A stretch of 64,000 nucleotides of DNA, taken from Pseudomonas deceptionensis. GTDB lineage: Bacteria > Pseudomonadota > Gammaproteobacteria > Pseudomonadales > Pseudomonadaceae. Where the stretch lies: contig NZ_FNUD01000002.1 of NCBI RefSeq assembly GCF_900106095.1, positions 372,001 to 436,000 of the forward strand. Reading direction: 5' to 3'. Of the stretch, positions 21,261 to 30,428 are shown piece by piece. The position numbers were made by a program, and so were the translations under genes. The notes under the pieces are model-generated. The model searched no databases. It had not been told where the DNA came from and worked only from the letters and a program-made list of their open reading frames with translations. Numbering within the stretch: position 1 is the stretch's first letter; each line of letters opens with the position of its first letter.

Positions 21261-21561
21261 GTAAGGATCACCATCCGTTATCAATATCGCGCCGCTCTGG
21301 GCACCCAGAATGCTCTGGTCGGCCCGCCTGTGGATTGACCGATCTCAATCGTGTGGCTGAACGGTGCTGCAAAAGTTTATCGGCAGCCTACGGGCTTCAC
21401 AGAGTCGCCTGACAACTACCAAACCAATGTCTGGAAGTTTGGGGATGAAGGATAGTCTTTCAAGGGGATTAAAACCTGCGAATTAGCGAATCGTCGCCCT
21501 TCGATTCTGTGGCGGTCTGACATACACTGCGCGGCCGTTTTTTAACCGGAACACGAAAGAC
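21261..21561. other. Divergent intergenic region cbpA / Hsp70-like gene
   Basis: 301 bases separate the divergent cbpA and Hsp70-like genes. The stretch must hold both promoters, but I see no convincing sigma-32 or sigma-70 hexamer pair and no other gene or repeat. Confidence 0.5.
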
Positions 21562-22827
21562 ATGAAAAGCGCCACTCCAGCACGTGCCTGCGGCATCGAC
21601 TTCGGCACGTCCAACTCCACCGTCGGCTGGCTTCGCCCAGGCGTGGAAACCCTCATCGCGCTGGAGGACGACAAGATCACCCTGCCCTCAGTGGTGTTCT
21701 TCAATATTGAAGAACGCCGCCCGGTGTACGGTCGTCTGGCGCTGCATGAGTACCTGGAAGGCTACGAAGGCCGTCTGATGCGTTCGCTCAAGAGCCTGCT
21801 GGGCTCCAAGCTGATCAAGCACGACACCAGCGTGCTGGGCACGGCGATGCCGTTCAAGGACTTGCTGGGGCTGTTTATCGGCCAGCTTAAAAAGCGCGCT
21901 GAAGACACCGCAGGTCGGGATTTCGAAGAAGTGGTGCTGGGCCGCCCGGTGTTTTTTGTCGATGACGACCCCCTGGCCGACCAGGAAGCCGAAAACACCC
22001 TGACCGACGTGGCCCGCGCCATCGGCTTCAAGGAAGTGTCTTTCCAGTACGAGCCGATTGCGGCGGCATTCGACTACGAGTCGACCATAGAGCGTGAAGA
22101 GTTGGTGCTGATTGTCGATATCGGCGGCGGTACCTCCGACTTCTCGCTGGTGCGCCTGTCCCCCGAGCGTCGTGGCATGGACAACCGCCAGGACGACATC
22201 CTCGCCACCGGCGGTGTGCACGTGGGCGGTACCGACTTCGACAAACAGCTGAGCCTGCAAGGCGTGATGCCGTTGTTTGGTTACGGCAGCCGGATGAAAA
22301 GCGGCGCCTACATGCCGACCAGCCACCACATGAACCTGGCGACCTGGCACACCATCAACTCGGTGTACGCGCAAAAAACCCAGATTGCCTTGAACAGCAT
22401 GCGCTACGACATCGTTGACACCGGCGGCATTGATCGCCTGTTCAAGTTGATCGAACAGCGTGCCGGTCACTGGTTGGCGATGGAAATCGAAGAAACCAAG
22501 ATCGAACTGACCCACAACGAAAACCGCCACGTGGCGCTGGATCGGGTTGAACCCGGACTGAGCGTTGACCTGAGCCGGGCGATGTTTGAAGCGGCCATCG
22601 ACAACCAGCTTGAGCGTATCCGCAACAGCGTGACCAACCTGCTCAACAGCGCAGGCGTAGGTGTGGAGCAGGTGGATACGGTGTTCTTCACCGGTGGTTC
22701 GAGCGGTATTCCGGCCTTGCGCCAGAGCGTCTCGGCCATGCTGCCCAATGCCAACCACGTGGAAGGCAACATTTTTGGCAGCATCGGCAGCGGTTTGGCG
22801 ATTGAGGCTAAAAAGCGGTACGGCTAA
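21562..22827 (+). CDS. Hsp70 family protein, YegD-like
   Basis: Protein of 421 residues containing the Hsp70/actin-fold ATPase and no full substrate-binding domain. Phosphate-binding loop 1 is GIDFGTSNSTVGW near residues 9-21, phosphate 2 is VLIVDIGGGTSDFSLV, and the adenosine motif reads FFTGGSSGIPALR near the C terminus. Length and sequence agree with E. coli YegD, whose function is unknown. P. aeruginosa has a similar gene (PA4873) in the same neighbourhood. It stands next to the cbpAM co-chaperone operon but is divergent, so a functional link is only suggested. Confidence 0.9.
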   Translation: MKSATPARACGIDFGTSNSTVGWLRPGVETLIALEDDKITLPSVVFFNIEERRPVYGRLALHEYLEGYEGRLMRSLKSLLGSKLIKHDTSVLGTAMPFKDLLGLFIGQLKKRAEDTAGRDFEEVVLGRPVFFVDDDPLADQEAENTLTDVARAIGFKEVSFQYEPIAAAFDYESTIEREELVLIVDIGGGTSDFSLVRLSPERRGMDNRQDDILATGGVHVGGTDFDKQLSLQGVMPLFGYGSRMKSGAYMPTSHHMNLATWHTINSVYAQKTQIALNSMRYDIVDTGGIDRLFKLIEQRAGHWLAMEIEETKIELTHNENRHVALDRVEPGLSVDLSRAMFEAAIDNQLERIRNSVTNLLNSAGVGVEQVDTVFFTGGSSGIPALRQSVSAMLPNANHVEGNIFGSIGSGLAIEAKKRYG

Positions 22828-22830
22828 AAC

Positions 22831-22924
22831 ACCCTCACCCCAACCCTCTCCCGGAGGGAGAGGGCGCAAATCTGCTTTTGCCTTTAGTCCCCTCTCCCTC
22901 CGGGAGAGGGCTAGGGTGAGGGCA
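22831..22924. repeat. Paired palindromic repeat, CCCTCTCCC family
   Basis: Two units, at about 22831-22864 and 22889-22924, lie in inverted order between the convergent Hsp70-like and permease genes. They have the same sequence as those between urtA and urtB, including the short spacer text CAAATCTGCTTTT. Confidence 0.75.
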
Positions 22925-22929
22925 AGCTG

Positions 22930-23940
22930 TTAAACCAGCCCCACCTGTTTCAATTCGCTTTTCAAATACGCGTAATAAATCGGCCCCGCCACCACACCCG
23001 GCAGGCCGAAGGCTGCTTCAAACACCAGCATTGCCAGCAGCAGCTCCCAGGACTTGGCACTGATCTGCCCGCCCACAATCCTGGCGTTGAGAAAGTATTC
23101 CAGCTTGTGGATAACAATCAGATAGGCCAGCGCACCCACCGCCACCCAGATCGACAGTGACAAGCCAACGATGGTGATCAGCGTGTTGGAGATCAGGTTG
23201 CCGATCACCGGCAGCAAGCCCAGCAGGAAGGTCAGTACGATCAGGGTTTTGGTCAGCGGCAGGTGAATGCCCAGCAGCGGCAGTACCACCGCCAGAAACA
23301 CGCCGGTAAACACGGTGTTGAGCAGCGCGATCTTGATCTGGGCAAACACGATATTGCGAAAGGCCTGTACCAGCAGGTGCAGACGCTCGAACAGCGCGGC
23401 AGCCAGCGGTTTGCTGCGGCTGATATCGGGAATGGTCTGCAAGGCCATGATTGCCCCCAGCACCATGCCGATCAGCAGGGTCACAAACATGTGGGCCGCG
23501 TCTTTGCCCACTAGTTGCAGATCGCTGAGGTGCTTGTTCATCCATTCGCCGATGGCGATGCGGAACTCTGCGGCACTGGCGGGCAAGTAGCTGTCCAGAA
23601 GCGGCGGCAGCTGGCCACGGGCCCGATCAACCACGGTCATGAACTTATCCAGCGAAGCCCCCGGATTTTCGGCCTCATGCAGCAAAAAGCTGATGGCTCC
23701 GGCGAAGATCAGCGCCAGCACACTGACAATAAGGGTACCCAGCAACGCCACCGCCAGCCAGCGCGCACGCCGACCTGCGATCAGGCGCTGCAATTGCGGG
23801 GTGAGCATATTGACCAGCTCGAACACCAATAAACCGGCCAGCAGGCTTGGCAACAAACGCAATGGAAAAACCAGCAACAGACCGCCAGCAATGATGATGT
23901 AGCTGGCAAGCATGATGTGACGCTGAGAAAACGATGGCAT
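22930..23940 (-). CDS. AI-2E family transporter (PerM/YdiK-like permease)
   Basis: Inner-membrane protein of 336 residues with about eight hydrophobic segments in the order of the AI-2E/UPF0118 family: two N-terminal hairpins, a soluble region near 90-150 and a C-terminal group of spans (LIGMVLGAIMALQ, LAVVLPLLGIHLPL, ITIVGLSLSIWVAVGALAYLIV). The family contains TqsA, YdiK and PerM, and substrates vary, from autoinducer-2 export to ion exchange, so none can be assigned here. It stands alone, flanked by repeat elements. Confidence 0.85.
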   Translation of the reverse strand: MPSFSQRHIMLASYIIIAGGLLLVFPLRLLPSLLAGLLVFELVNMLTPQLQRLIAGRRARWLAVALLGTLIVSVLALIFAGAISFLLHEAENPGASLDKFMTVVDRARGQLPPLLDSYLPASAAEFRIAIGEWMNKHLSDLQLVGKDAAHMFVTLLIGMVLGAIMALQTIPDISRSKPLAAALFERLHLLVQAFRNIVFAQIKIALLNTVFTGVFLAVVLPLLGIHLPLTKTLIVLTFLLGLLPVIGNLISNTLITIVGLSLSIWVAVGALAYLIVIHKLEYFLNARIVGGQISAKSWELLLAMLVFEAAFGLPGVVAGPIYYAYLKSELKQVGLV

Positions 23941-24047
23941 ACAGCCTCAAAACTGGCAGCGCGAAAGGACAGGCAGTCTGCCAGCCTTCGACCGGCAGCA
24001 CTAGATTTTGTGACCGGCGAGTGCTGAAGCCACACCTCAATGCCCCT

Positions 24048-24098
24048 GTGGGAGCGAGCCTGCTCGCGAATGATCTTCGCAAGCAGGCTCGCTCCCAC
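24048..24098. repeat. REP inverted pair, GTGGGAGCGAGCCTGCTCGCGA family
   Basis: Left arm 24048-24069 and right arm 24077-24098 are reverse complements except for one base, with only a 7-base spacer. The pair lies just downstream of the psiF-like gene and could act as its transcript end. Confidence 0.85.
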
Positions 24099-24135
24099 AG
24101 TTGAAGTGTCTCGTCAGCAGCTACAAGAGCCCGCT

Positions 24136-24429
24136 TTATTTTTTCTTCAGGCAATCGCTCATAAAGGTTTTGCGTGCATCGCCCTTGAGGGCCTGGGTGC
24201 CGGCAGTGGCGTTGCAGGTTTTCATTTTGTCCTGCTGGGTGGTGGCTGCGGTCGCCGGTTTGGCTTTAAGGCAGTTACTCATAAAGGCTTTGCGCTCATC
24301 GCCCTTTAGGGCTTTGGCGCTGGCGTCAGCGTTGCAGGTGGTCATTTTGTTTTGTTGGGCGGTGGCCGCAAAACCCTGGGAGCACAACAACAAGCCAATC
24401 AGCAGCAAAGGTACACGCAGCATCTTCAT
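24136..24429 (-). CDS. psiF: PsiF-repeat periplasmic protein
   Basis: Small exported protein of 97 residues. A signal peptide (LRVPLLLIGLLLCSQGFAA) is followed by two PsiF repeats of about 35 residues. Each contains a TCNA..A.ALKGDERKAFMSNCLK-type pattern, with two cysteines per repeat at corresponding places. PsiF is named from a phosphate-starvation-induced gene of E. coli, but its role is unknown. The start has a good ribosome-binding site (AAGGAGAAAACTCC-ATG). No Pho box was recognised upstream. Confidence 0.88.
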   Translation of the reverse strand: MKMLRVPLLLIGLLLCSQGFAATAQQNKMTTCNADASAKALKGDERKAFMSNCLKAKPATAATTQQDKMKTCNATAGTQALKGDARKTFMSDCLKKK

Positions 24430-24521
24430 GGAGTTTTCTCCTTATCACCGCACCGAGTGGCCGCGGATGTTTCTGAAGTGTAGACAAACTCTGTTACATC
24501 GCGGGCATGGCCAGCGACTTC

Positions 24522-25307
24522 TCAGCGCGAGCGAACCTGGCGTCGATACTGCTCCGGCGTACACCCGGCCTGGCGCGCAAACATGGCGATAAACGCCGAT
24601 GAGGTGCTGTAGCCCAGATCGAAACCCACGTCCTGCACGCTGCGCGCCGATTCCAGCGCCTCAATCGCCGCCAGAAAGCGTAGCCGCTGGCGCCACTCGC
24701 CAAAGCTCATGCCCAATTCGCGGACAAACAAACGTGCAAGCGTGCGCTCGCTGACATGCACCTGCTCAGCCCACTGGCCCAGCGGCCGGTTATCGCCGGG
24801 CTGGTGTTGCAGCGCTTCAAGCACATGGAGCAAGCCAGGGTGGCTGGCATAAGGCAGATAGCACTGATGCACCGGCGCCTGACGCAATTGGTCGACCAGC
24901 ACCCGGGCCAGGCGAATGTCCGCTTCGGTCTCGGGGATATTGATATCTCGGCGCGCAAAGTCGCTGAGGATGGCCTTGAGAATATCGCTGATGGCCAGCG
25001 TGACCGGCGTGGTCGGCAAATGCTGGCAATGCTCGGCATCCAGATACACCGAGCGGTACACAATGGCCTGGGCGTTGTAGGCACTGTGCTCGGTGTTGGG
25101 CGGGACCCAGACCGCGTACTGTGGCGGCGACATAAAACGCCGACCGTCGACCTCGAAGCGCATCACCCCGCGGGCCACGTAATCCAGAGAACCCCAGGCA
25201 TGTACGTGGGGTTCGGCATGGCTGTGGGCTTCGATTTCGGCGTAGCGGAAGTAAACCGGCGCCGGCAAGCCGTCGAATTCGGGAACGCTGATCAGGTTTT
25301 TGCGCAT
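24522..25307 (-). CDS. AraC family transcriptional regulator
   Basis: DNA-binding regulator of 261 residues. The N-terminal cupin sensor (residues 1-150) contains HAEPHVHAWGSLDYV and the cupin-like WVPPNTEHSAYN. The C-terminal AraC/XylS domain has two helix-turn-helix motifs (SERTLARLFVRELGMSFGEWR and QDVGFDLGYSTSSAFIAMF). It is divergent from the adjacent EamA transporter, with 97 bases between start codons. In this common arrangement the regulator usually controls the exporter, but the inducer is unknown. Confidence 0.92.
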   Translation of the reverse strand: MRKNLISVPEFDGLPAPVYFRYAEIEAHSHAEPHVHAWGSLDYVARGVMRFEVDGRRFMSPPQYAVWVPPNTEHSAYNAQAIVYRSVYLDAEHCQHLPTTPVTLAISDILKAILSDFARRDINIPETEADIRLARVLVDQLRQAPVHQCYLPYASHPGLLHVLEALQHQPGDNRPLGQWAEQVHVSERTLARLFVRELGMSFGEWRQRLRFLAAIEALESARSVQDVGFDLGYSTSSAFIAMFARQAGCTPEQYRRQVRSR

Positions 25308-25404
25308 GCTGTCTGGATTCGGTACGAGGTTGACTGGATCGAAGTATAGGCTTGCAGACAGACAAGCGGATAATCCCCCCTCATTAACCCTGTGGTTGTT
25401 CCTG

Positions 25405-26292
25405 ATGCAATACGCTTACCCGCTTCTGGCCATTTTTATCTGGGCCGGCAATACCGTGATCAACAAACTGGCGGTCGGTGCGATCTTCCCGTCCGAGATC
25501 GGCTTTTACCGCTGGCTGCTGGCCGGCCTGTTGTTTACCCCGTTTATGCTCAAACCGGTGATGGCCAACTGGTCAGTTATCCGCCCCAACCTGGGCAAGA
25601 TCTTCGTCCTCGGCGTGCTCGGCATGGCGATTTACCAAAGCCTGGCCTACTACGCGGCGGCCCGCACCTCGGCCACCAACATGGGGATCATCCTGTCGCT
25701 GATGCCGTTGATGGTGCTGGCCATGTCGATTATCAGCCTGGGGCAGCGCCTGACGGCCGGAGCTCTGGTGGGCGCCGTCGTGTCGTTTGCCGGTGTGCTG
25801 GTGGTGGTGTCGAGCGGCAGCCTCGGGGCCTTGCTCGACCATGGCCTGAACCTGGGTGACGCGATGATGCTGTTCGCCACCCTGGCCTATGCGATTTACA
25901 GCACCCTGCTGAAGAAATGGCAGCTGCGCCTGCCGCCCCTGCAAATGCTGTACATGCAGATATTGGTGGCGATTGTGGTGTTGTTTCCGCTGTACCTGGC
26001 CTCCCCCAAGGTCGGCCCGACCGTGCACAACATGGGGCTGGTGCTGTACGCCTGCGTGCTGGCATCGATGATCGCGCCGCTGGCATGGATGAAGGCCGTG
26101 GCCACCTTGGGCCCGAGCCGCACCACGCTGTTTTTCAATCTATTGCCACTGATTACGGCACTGATTGCTGCCGTGGTGTTGAAAGAACAGCTGCATGCCT
26201 ACCACTTGATTGGCGGCGCGCTGACCCTGGGCGGGGTGATTTTGTCGGAGCGCTGGACTACGCCGTTGCGGGCGGTGAAAGCGGCCTGCTGA
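25405..26292 (+). CDS. EamA/DMT family transporter
   Basis: Inner-membrane metabolite transporter of 295 residues from ATG 25405. The frame is open to 25300, but that part overlaps the AraC start and lacks hydrophobic character. Two EamA repeats give about ten membrane spans, beginning MQYAYPLLAIFIWAGNTVI and including RWLLAGLLFTPF, the NMGIILSLMPLMV block and the final ALTLGGVILSERW. The substrate is unknown; relatives export amino acids or related metabolites. It is probably regulated by the divergent AraC gene. Confidence 0.88.
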   Translation: MQYAYPLLAIFIWAGNTVINKLAVGAIFPSEIGFYRWLLAGLLFTPFMLKPVMANWSVIRPNLGKIFVLGVLGMAIYQSLAYYAAARTSATNMGIILSLMPLMVLAMSIISLGQRLTAGALVGAVVSFAGVLVVVSSGSLGALLDHGLNLGDAMMLFATLAYAIYSTLLKKWQLRLPPLQMLYMQILVAIVVLFPLYLASPKVGPTVHNMGLVLYACVLASMIAPLAWMKAVATLGPSRTTLFFNLLPLITALIAAVVLKEQLHAYHLIGGALTLGGVILSERWTTPLRAVKAAC

Positions 26293-26295
26293 TCT

Positions 26296-26361
26296 GCCCT
26301 CACCCCAACCCTCTCCCTGCCCACCTCCGATGTCCGGCGGCCCCCTCGCAGGGAGAGGGCG
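26296..26361. repeat. Interrupted palindromic repeat, CCCTCTCCC family
   Basis: CCCTCACCCCAACCCTCTCCCTGC on the left and CGCAGGGAGAGGG on the right, with about 28 extra bases between that replace the usual tight loop. It lies between the convergent EamA and AsmA genes. Confidence 0.6.
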
Positions 26362-26382
26362 CTTTTGGCTTTTGATAGGCTC

Positions 26383-28449
26383 TTACTTCACCGTTTTCGG
26401 CACTTTGCCCTGCTGCATTTGTTGCAGCAGCGGCGCGCACTGGTTGGGTTCGCCGCCGCTGGGTGCAACCAGGGCCAGCAGCCCCGCCGCCGGGCCCGCA
26501 ATCACGCCCAACGCCACCATGCCAGCACCGCGCAACAGCAACGGCACGGCTTGTACCCCCGCCGAAGGCTTGGCGAATGTGCCACGCACATACAAGGGTG
26601 AGCGCAGTGAGAACAGGCGCAGGCCTTTGGACTCGGGGGTGACTTTCAGGTCGAGCTGTTCGGTGGCGAAGTTGACCGTCCCGTCGATGTAGATAATCGC
26701 GTTCTCGGTATCGAACACAAACAACCGGCTGCTGGCCAGGCCGCTCTTGATCCCGAAGTCCGCTGCCGCACAGTTGATCTTGACGTCTTCGTCACCAAAG
26801 ATTTTGCCCACCACATAATTGCCGACGTTCAACCCGGCAATCTCCATAAGGCTGCGACTGATGGCCCCGTCATTGATGATCATCTTCAAATCACCGTTGG
26901 CGGTGCCCAGCAACTTGGCCACCGAGTTGCCGGTCCCGGTAATCGTGGCATCGCCATTGAGTTCACCGAAGCTGGTTTTCATCGGTTCAAAGGTCGGGAA
27001 CAACTGCTTGAGCTTGAAGTTGCGCGCGGTCAGTTTGGCGCTGCCTTTCAACGGCATAGCCCGGCCATTGAGACGAATCTGCGCATCCAGCTTGCCGCCC
27101 GCCACACCAAAGCGCAGCGGCTCCAGGCTCAGCTCGCCGTCATTGAGCACCACATGGGTGTAGAGATCGGTGAACGGCAGCTCGGCGCTCTGCACGATGC
27201 GCTTACCCGTCAATTCAACATCGGCGTCCATGTCGCGCCAGCGCTCGGTGCGAAACTCTTCGACCGGCAGCACCTTGCCTGCAGGTTGTTTGCTCTCACC
27301 GCCACGGGCCTTTTGCTGGGCGTTGGAGTCGGCACCGATCAGCGGCCCGAGGTCAGCCATCAGCAGTTGGTTGGACACCAGCTTGCCTGACAGTTTTGGT
27401 CGCGGCTGGCTGGCCACGTACTTCAAATCACCGTGGATATCGCTGGCGCCGATTTTGCCGTTGAAGTTTTCATAGCTGAAGACCGCCCCGCCCGGCTCAT
27501 GCAATTTGGCAGTCAAATGACCCTCCGTTGAATAGGCCGGCGAGTCCGGCAGGGTCACGCCAGTCAAAGGGTAAAGGTTGCTCAGGCTGGCACCGGCCAG
27601 CTTCAGGCGCAGGTCCAGAGCCCCCAGGTTCAGCGGGTCGGTCAAGGTACCGGCGAGCGCCACGCGGGTGTCGGCAATGCTCACCTGGGCCTGCAACGGG
27701 AAGGGCTGAGTTGCGTCCTGCAACGCCAACAGGCCGCCAATTTTACCGCTGCCACTGAGTTTCTGGCCGTGATAATGACCGTTGACCTTCAGGGCGAAGG
27801 CATAGTCTTGCGGCGCGCTACCTTTCTCCAGGATCTTTTTCGCGTCCGTTTCGCCGACGATCTCGCTAAACGGGATCGGCTTGCCCAGGGAGTCAATCAG
27901 CACATCCAGCCGGGTATCCAGGGTTTGGTCAGCGAACGTCACGTGCCCCTTGTCGAAACCAATGGCACCGATGTCCAGCGTCCAGCTGGACGGCTCGGCA
28001 TTCGGGTCTTTGGGGTCGAAGGTGAACGTCCAGTTCGCCTTGCCATCGGCCAGGCGCTCAAGGTTGGCGCTGGGCTCGGTGAGGTTGATTCGCGGGATAT
28101 CCACGGTCTGGCTCAGCAGCGCCAGCGGCGAAAGGCGCAGCTCAACTTTTTTGAGGCTGGCCATTTGCGGATTTTTCGCCCACTCGGGGTTACCCAGGGT
28201 CAGGTCCTGAGCGATGACATGCGGCCACGGCACCCATGCCCGCCAGCCCCCCGCGCCCTCCTCGCGCTGCCAGCGCACGGCCAGATCGCCATTAATGGCA
28301 AAGGGGCGATGGAGAATCCCGGACACCTGGCTATTGATGGTCGGCTTGATGCGGTTCCAGTCGAAGGTGGCGAGGATCACCACCAGCACGGCCACCAGCA
28401 AGACAAAAATACCGCCTGCCCAGGCAAGGGTTTTACGGGTGCGCGTCAT
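26383..28449 (-). CDS. AsmA family protein
   Basis: Membrane-anchored periplasmic protein of 688 residues. A single N-terminal span (LAWAGGIFVLLVAVLVVILATF) is followed by the AsmA N-terminal domain, with FDWNRIKPTINSQVSGILHRPFAINGDL near residues 28-55. A long beta-rich middle and the C-terminal AsmA domain (GELNGDATITGTGNSVAKLL, KSGLASSRLFVFDTENAIIYIDG) come next. AsmA-like proteins are linked to phospholipid transport and outer-membrane assembly. The ribosome-binding site AAGGAG precedes ATG 28449. Confidence 0.9.
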   Translation of the reverse strand: MTRTRKTLAWAGGIFVLLVAVLVVILATFDWNRIKPTINSQVSGILHRPFAINGDLAVRWQREEGAGGWRAWVPWPHVIAQDLTLGNPEWAKNPQMASLKKVELRLSPLALLSQTVDIPRINLTEPSANLERLADGKANWTFTFDPKDPNAEPSSWTLDIGAIGFDKGHVTFADQTLDTRLDVLIDSLGKPIPFSEIVGETDAKKILEKGSAPQDYAFALKVNGHYHGQKLSGSGKIGGLLALQDATQPFPLQAQVSIADTRVALAGTLTDPLNLGALDLRLKLAGASLSNLYPLTGVTLPDSPAYSTEGHLTAKLHEPGGAVFSYENFNGKIGASDIHGDLKYVASQPRPKLSGKLVSNQLLMADLGPLIGADSNAQQKARGGESKQPAGKVLPVEEFRTERWRDMDADVELTGKRIVQSAELPFTDLYTHVVLNDGELSLEPLRFGVAGGKLDAQIRLNGRAMPLKGSAKLTARNFKLKQLFPTFEPMKTSFGELNGDATITGTGNSVAKLLGTANGDLKMIINDGAISRSLMEIAGLNVGNYVVGKIFGDEDVKINCAAADFGIKSGLASSRLFVFDTENAIIYIDGTVNFATEQLDLKVTPESKGLRLFSLRSPLYVRGTFAKPSAGVQAVPLLLRGAGMVALGVIAGPAAGLLALVAPSGGEPNQCAPLLQQMQQGKVPKTVK

Positions 28450-28702
28450 GTCACGGCTCCTTGATTACGACAGAACGTCCCAGTTTCGACGCTGTAAATG
28501 TACGACTGACAAAGACGCCTGAAGGTTTAACCCCGGTACGTCTTTCGTGTAAAAAACCTCAGAAGGCGCAGGCTAGAGCCTCCGAATCTGGACAATCAAT
28601 TGTGTTGATTATCACCATTGGCCGTATGAACTTTGATATCCGGTAGCCAAGCGTAGCATTGCCACCACACCCACCCAGTTGCATTGCTACGGAGCACACA
28701 CC

Positions 28703-28975
28703 ATGAAACGCCCAGTATTGTTTGGTCTTTCCCTTTCACTTTTGGCCTTCAACGCATTCGCCATGCCTGCCGATGAAACGCCAACCCCAATGGTACAACC
28801 GGCCTCCAGCACCCTGAGCCAACCGCTCGACCCAGTGGCTGAAGACGGCGCACAACGTACCCTGGATCAGCAAAACAGCTACGCCGAAGATGGCTACGAC
28901 CGCACCCCAAGCAACCAGTTTGTCGCCGAAGGTGGTGCTGATCGTCTGGCAGAGAGAAATCAACGTGCCAGCTAA
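28703..28975 (+). CDS. Small secreted protein with three short repeats
   Basis: Hypothetical protein of 90 residues from ATG 28703 (an ATG eight codons earlier lacks a ribosome-binding site). It has a signal peptide (RPVLFGLSLSLLAFNAFAM). Three imperfect repeats of about 15 residues follow, seen as VAEDGAQRTLDQQ, YAEDGYDRTPSNQ and VAEGGADRLAERNQ. The mature part is acidic and lacks cysteines, so it is likely periplasmic or secreted and partly unstructured. I do not recognise a family or function. Confidence 0.75.
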   Translation: MKRPVLFGLSLSLLAFNAFAMPADETPTPMVQPASSTLSQPLDPVAEDGAQRTLDQQNSYAEDGYDRTPSNQFVAEGGADRLAERNQRAS

Positions 28976-28989
28976 CCCTCTCTCTGCGG

Positions 28990-29076
28990 GTGCCGCGAGG
29001 CTGCGATAAGGGCCGCAAGGCCTTAAAAATCCTGGGGTTGCTACGCACCCATCGCAGCCTTCGGCAGCGGCTACAA
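28990..29076. repeat. REP-type inverted pair, GTAGCCGCTGCCGAAGGC family
   Basis: The right arm ATCGCAGCCTTCGGCAGCGGCTACA (29051-29075) is nearly identical to the element inside the urt operon. The left arm (28990-29008, GTGCCGCGAGGCTGCGATA) is shortened or diverged. It lies between the small secreted protein gene and desT. Confidence 0.7.
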
Positions 29077-29133
29077 GGGATGGATCAAATTTGCTAGAGT
29101 GCGCCGCTGTACTTGTCTGGAATACCAGCCCCG

Positions 29134-29766
29134 ATGCTGCCTCGCGCCGAACAGAAGCAACAAACCCGCCTTGCGCTGATGGATGCTGCCCGCCACTTGA
29201 TGGAATCGGGTCGCGGCTTTGGCAGCCTGAGCCTGCGCGAAGTCGCCAAAACGGCTGGCATCGTGCCCACCGGGTTTTATCGTCACTTCAGTGACATGGA
29301 CCAACTGGGCCTGGCGCTGGTCAGTGAAGTCGGCCAGACCTTTCGCGAAACCATTCGACTGGTGCGTCACAACGAACTGTTCATGGGCGGCGTGATCAAC
29401 GCCTCGGTGCGCATTTTTCTCGACGTGGTGGAGGCCAATCGCTCGCAGTTCCTGTTTCTGGCCCGTGAGCAATACGGCGGTTCACAACCGGTGCGTCAGG
29501 CTATTGGTGCGCTGCGCGAAGACATTACCTCGGACCTGGCTGCCGACCTTGGCTCCAAGCCCAAGTTGCAGCACCTGGACCACGCCGGCCTGACCGTGAT
29601 TGCCGACCTGGTGGTCAAAAGCGTGTTTGCCGCCCTGCCCGACGTCATCGACCCGCCTGCCGACACCCTGCCCGACCACCTGCAACCCCAGGCCAAGATC
29701 AGTCAGCAACTGCGCTTTATCTTCATCGGGCTCAAGCACTGGAAAGGCTTGGGCAGCACCGAGTAG
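29134..29766 (+). CDS. desT: TetR family regulator DesT
   Basis: TetR-type repressor of 210 residues from ATG 29134 (the frame opens at 29113). The N-terminal helix-turn-helix reads LREVAKTAGIVPTGFYRHFSDMDQL. The ligand-binding half includes FLFLAREQYGGSQPVRQAI and VVKSVFAALPDVIDPP. It matches my recollection of P. aeruginosa DesT (PA4890), which senses acyl-CoA saturation and controls the desCB desaturase genes, and which also stands beside ureEFG. The desaturase genes are not adjacent here, so the target must lie elsewhere. Confidence 0.8.
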   Translation: MLPRAEQKQQTRLALMDAARHLMESGRGFGSLSLREVAKTAGIVPTGFYRHFSDMDQLGLALVSEVGQTFRETIRLVRHNELFMGGVINASVRIFLDVVEANRSQFLFLAREQYGGSQPVRQAIGALREDITSDLAADLGSKPKLQHLDHAGLTVIADLVVKSVFAALPDVIDPPADTLPDHLQPQAKISQQLRFIFIGLKHWKGLGSTE

Positions 29767-29927
29767 CCGCAAGCGCACCTTATTGGGGCGTCAACGCGGT
29801 TATTGCGCACTTATTTAGAACATCTTCATCTTCCTGCACTCTTTTTGGGCCTGCATCTGCGGTCTTTACCCGGGTTGGCAAGCCCCTTGCTCTGACCCCG
29901 GTATTGTCAATTGCAGGAAGCCTTCCG

Positions 29928-30428
29928 ATGCTGGTTATACATCGCAGAGTCCAGGCCCACCCCGTGTGGAGCGCCGAGTTACACCTGAACTTCGAAGCCC
30001 GAAGCAAAAGTCGCCTGCGCTGCTTCAGCAGCAGTGGCGAAGACGTAGGCCTGTTCCTTGAGCGTGGCCAGTCTGCGCTGCATGACGGCGAATTTCTCCA
30101 GGCCCAGGACGGGCGCATCGTACGTGTCTGCGCCAGCCCCGAAAAACTGCTGCATGTCACCTGCTGCAACGCCTTTGAACTGACCCGCGCCGCCTATCAC
30201 CTGGGCAACCGCCACGTGGCCTTGCAGGTCGGTGATGGCTGGCTGCGGCTGCTCGATGACTACGTGCTCAAGGCCATGCTGGAGCAACTGGGCGCTCACA
30301 CCGAGGCCATCGAAGCACCTTTCCAGCCGGAACACGGCGCCTATGGTGGCGGTCATCATCACTCCCGTGCGGGTGAGGAAGACTTTAACTACGCACCGCG
30401 CCTGCATCAGTTTGGCGTGCGCTTGTGA
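29928..30428 (+). CDS. ureE: Urease accessory protein UreE
   Basis: Cytoplasmic nickel metallochaperone of 166 residues, started at ATG 29928 behind AGGAAG. The N-terminal peptide-binding domain is followed by the metal-binding domain, with YHLGNRHVALQV holding the conserved nickel-binding histidine. The C-terminal tail is modestly His-rich (GHHHSRAGEEDF), far shorter than the poly-His tail of Klebsiella UreE. The stop overlaps the GTG start of ureF, so translation is coupled. Confidence 0.95.
   Translation: MLVIHRRVQAHPVWSAELHLNFEARSKSRLRCFSSSGEDVGLFLERGQSALHDGEFLQAQDGRIVRVCASPEKLLHVTCCNAFELTRAAYHLGNRHVALQVGDGWLRLLDDYVLKAMLEQLGAHTEAIEAPFQPEHGAYGGGHHHSRAGEEDFNYAPRLHQFGVRL

Noticed and set aside
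21688..22869. 393-codon minus-strand frame opposite the Hsp70-like gene
   Set aside because: The plus strand encodes conserved Hsp70 phosphate and adenosine motifs; the antisense product has none.
29820..29927. Upstream extension of ureE from TTG 29904
   Set aside because: ATG 29928 has the AGGAAG site and gives the conserved UreE N terminus; the extension adds eight unsupported residues.
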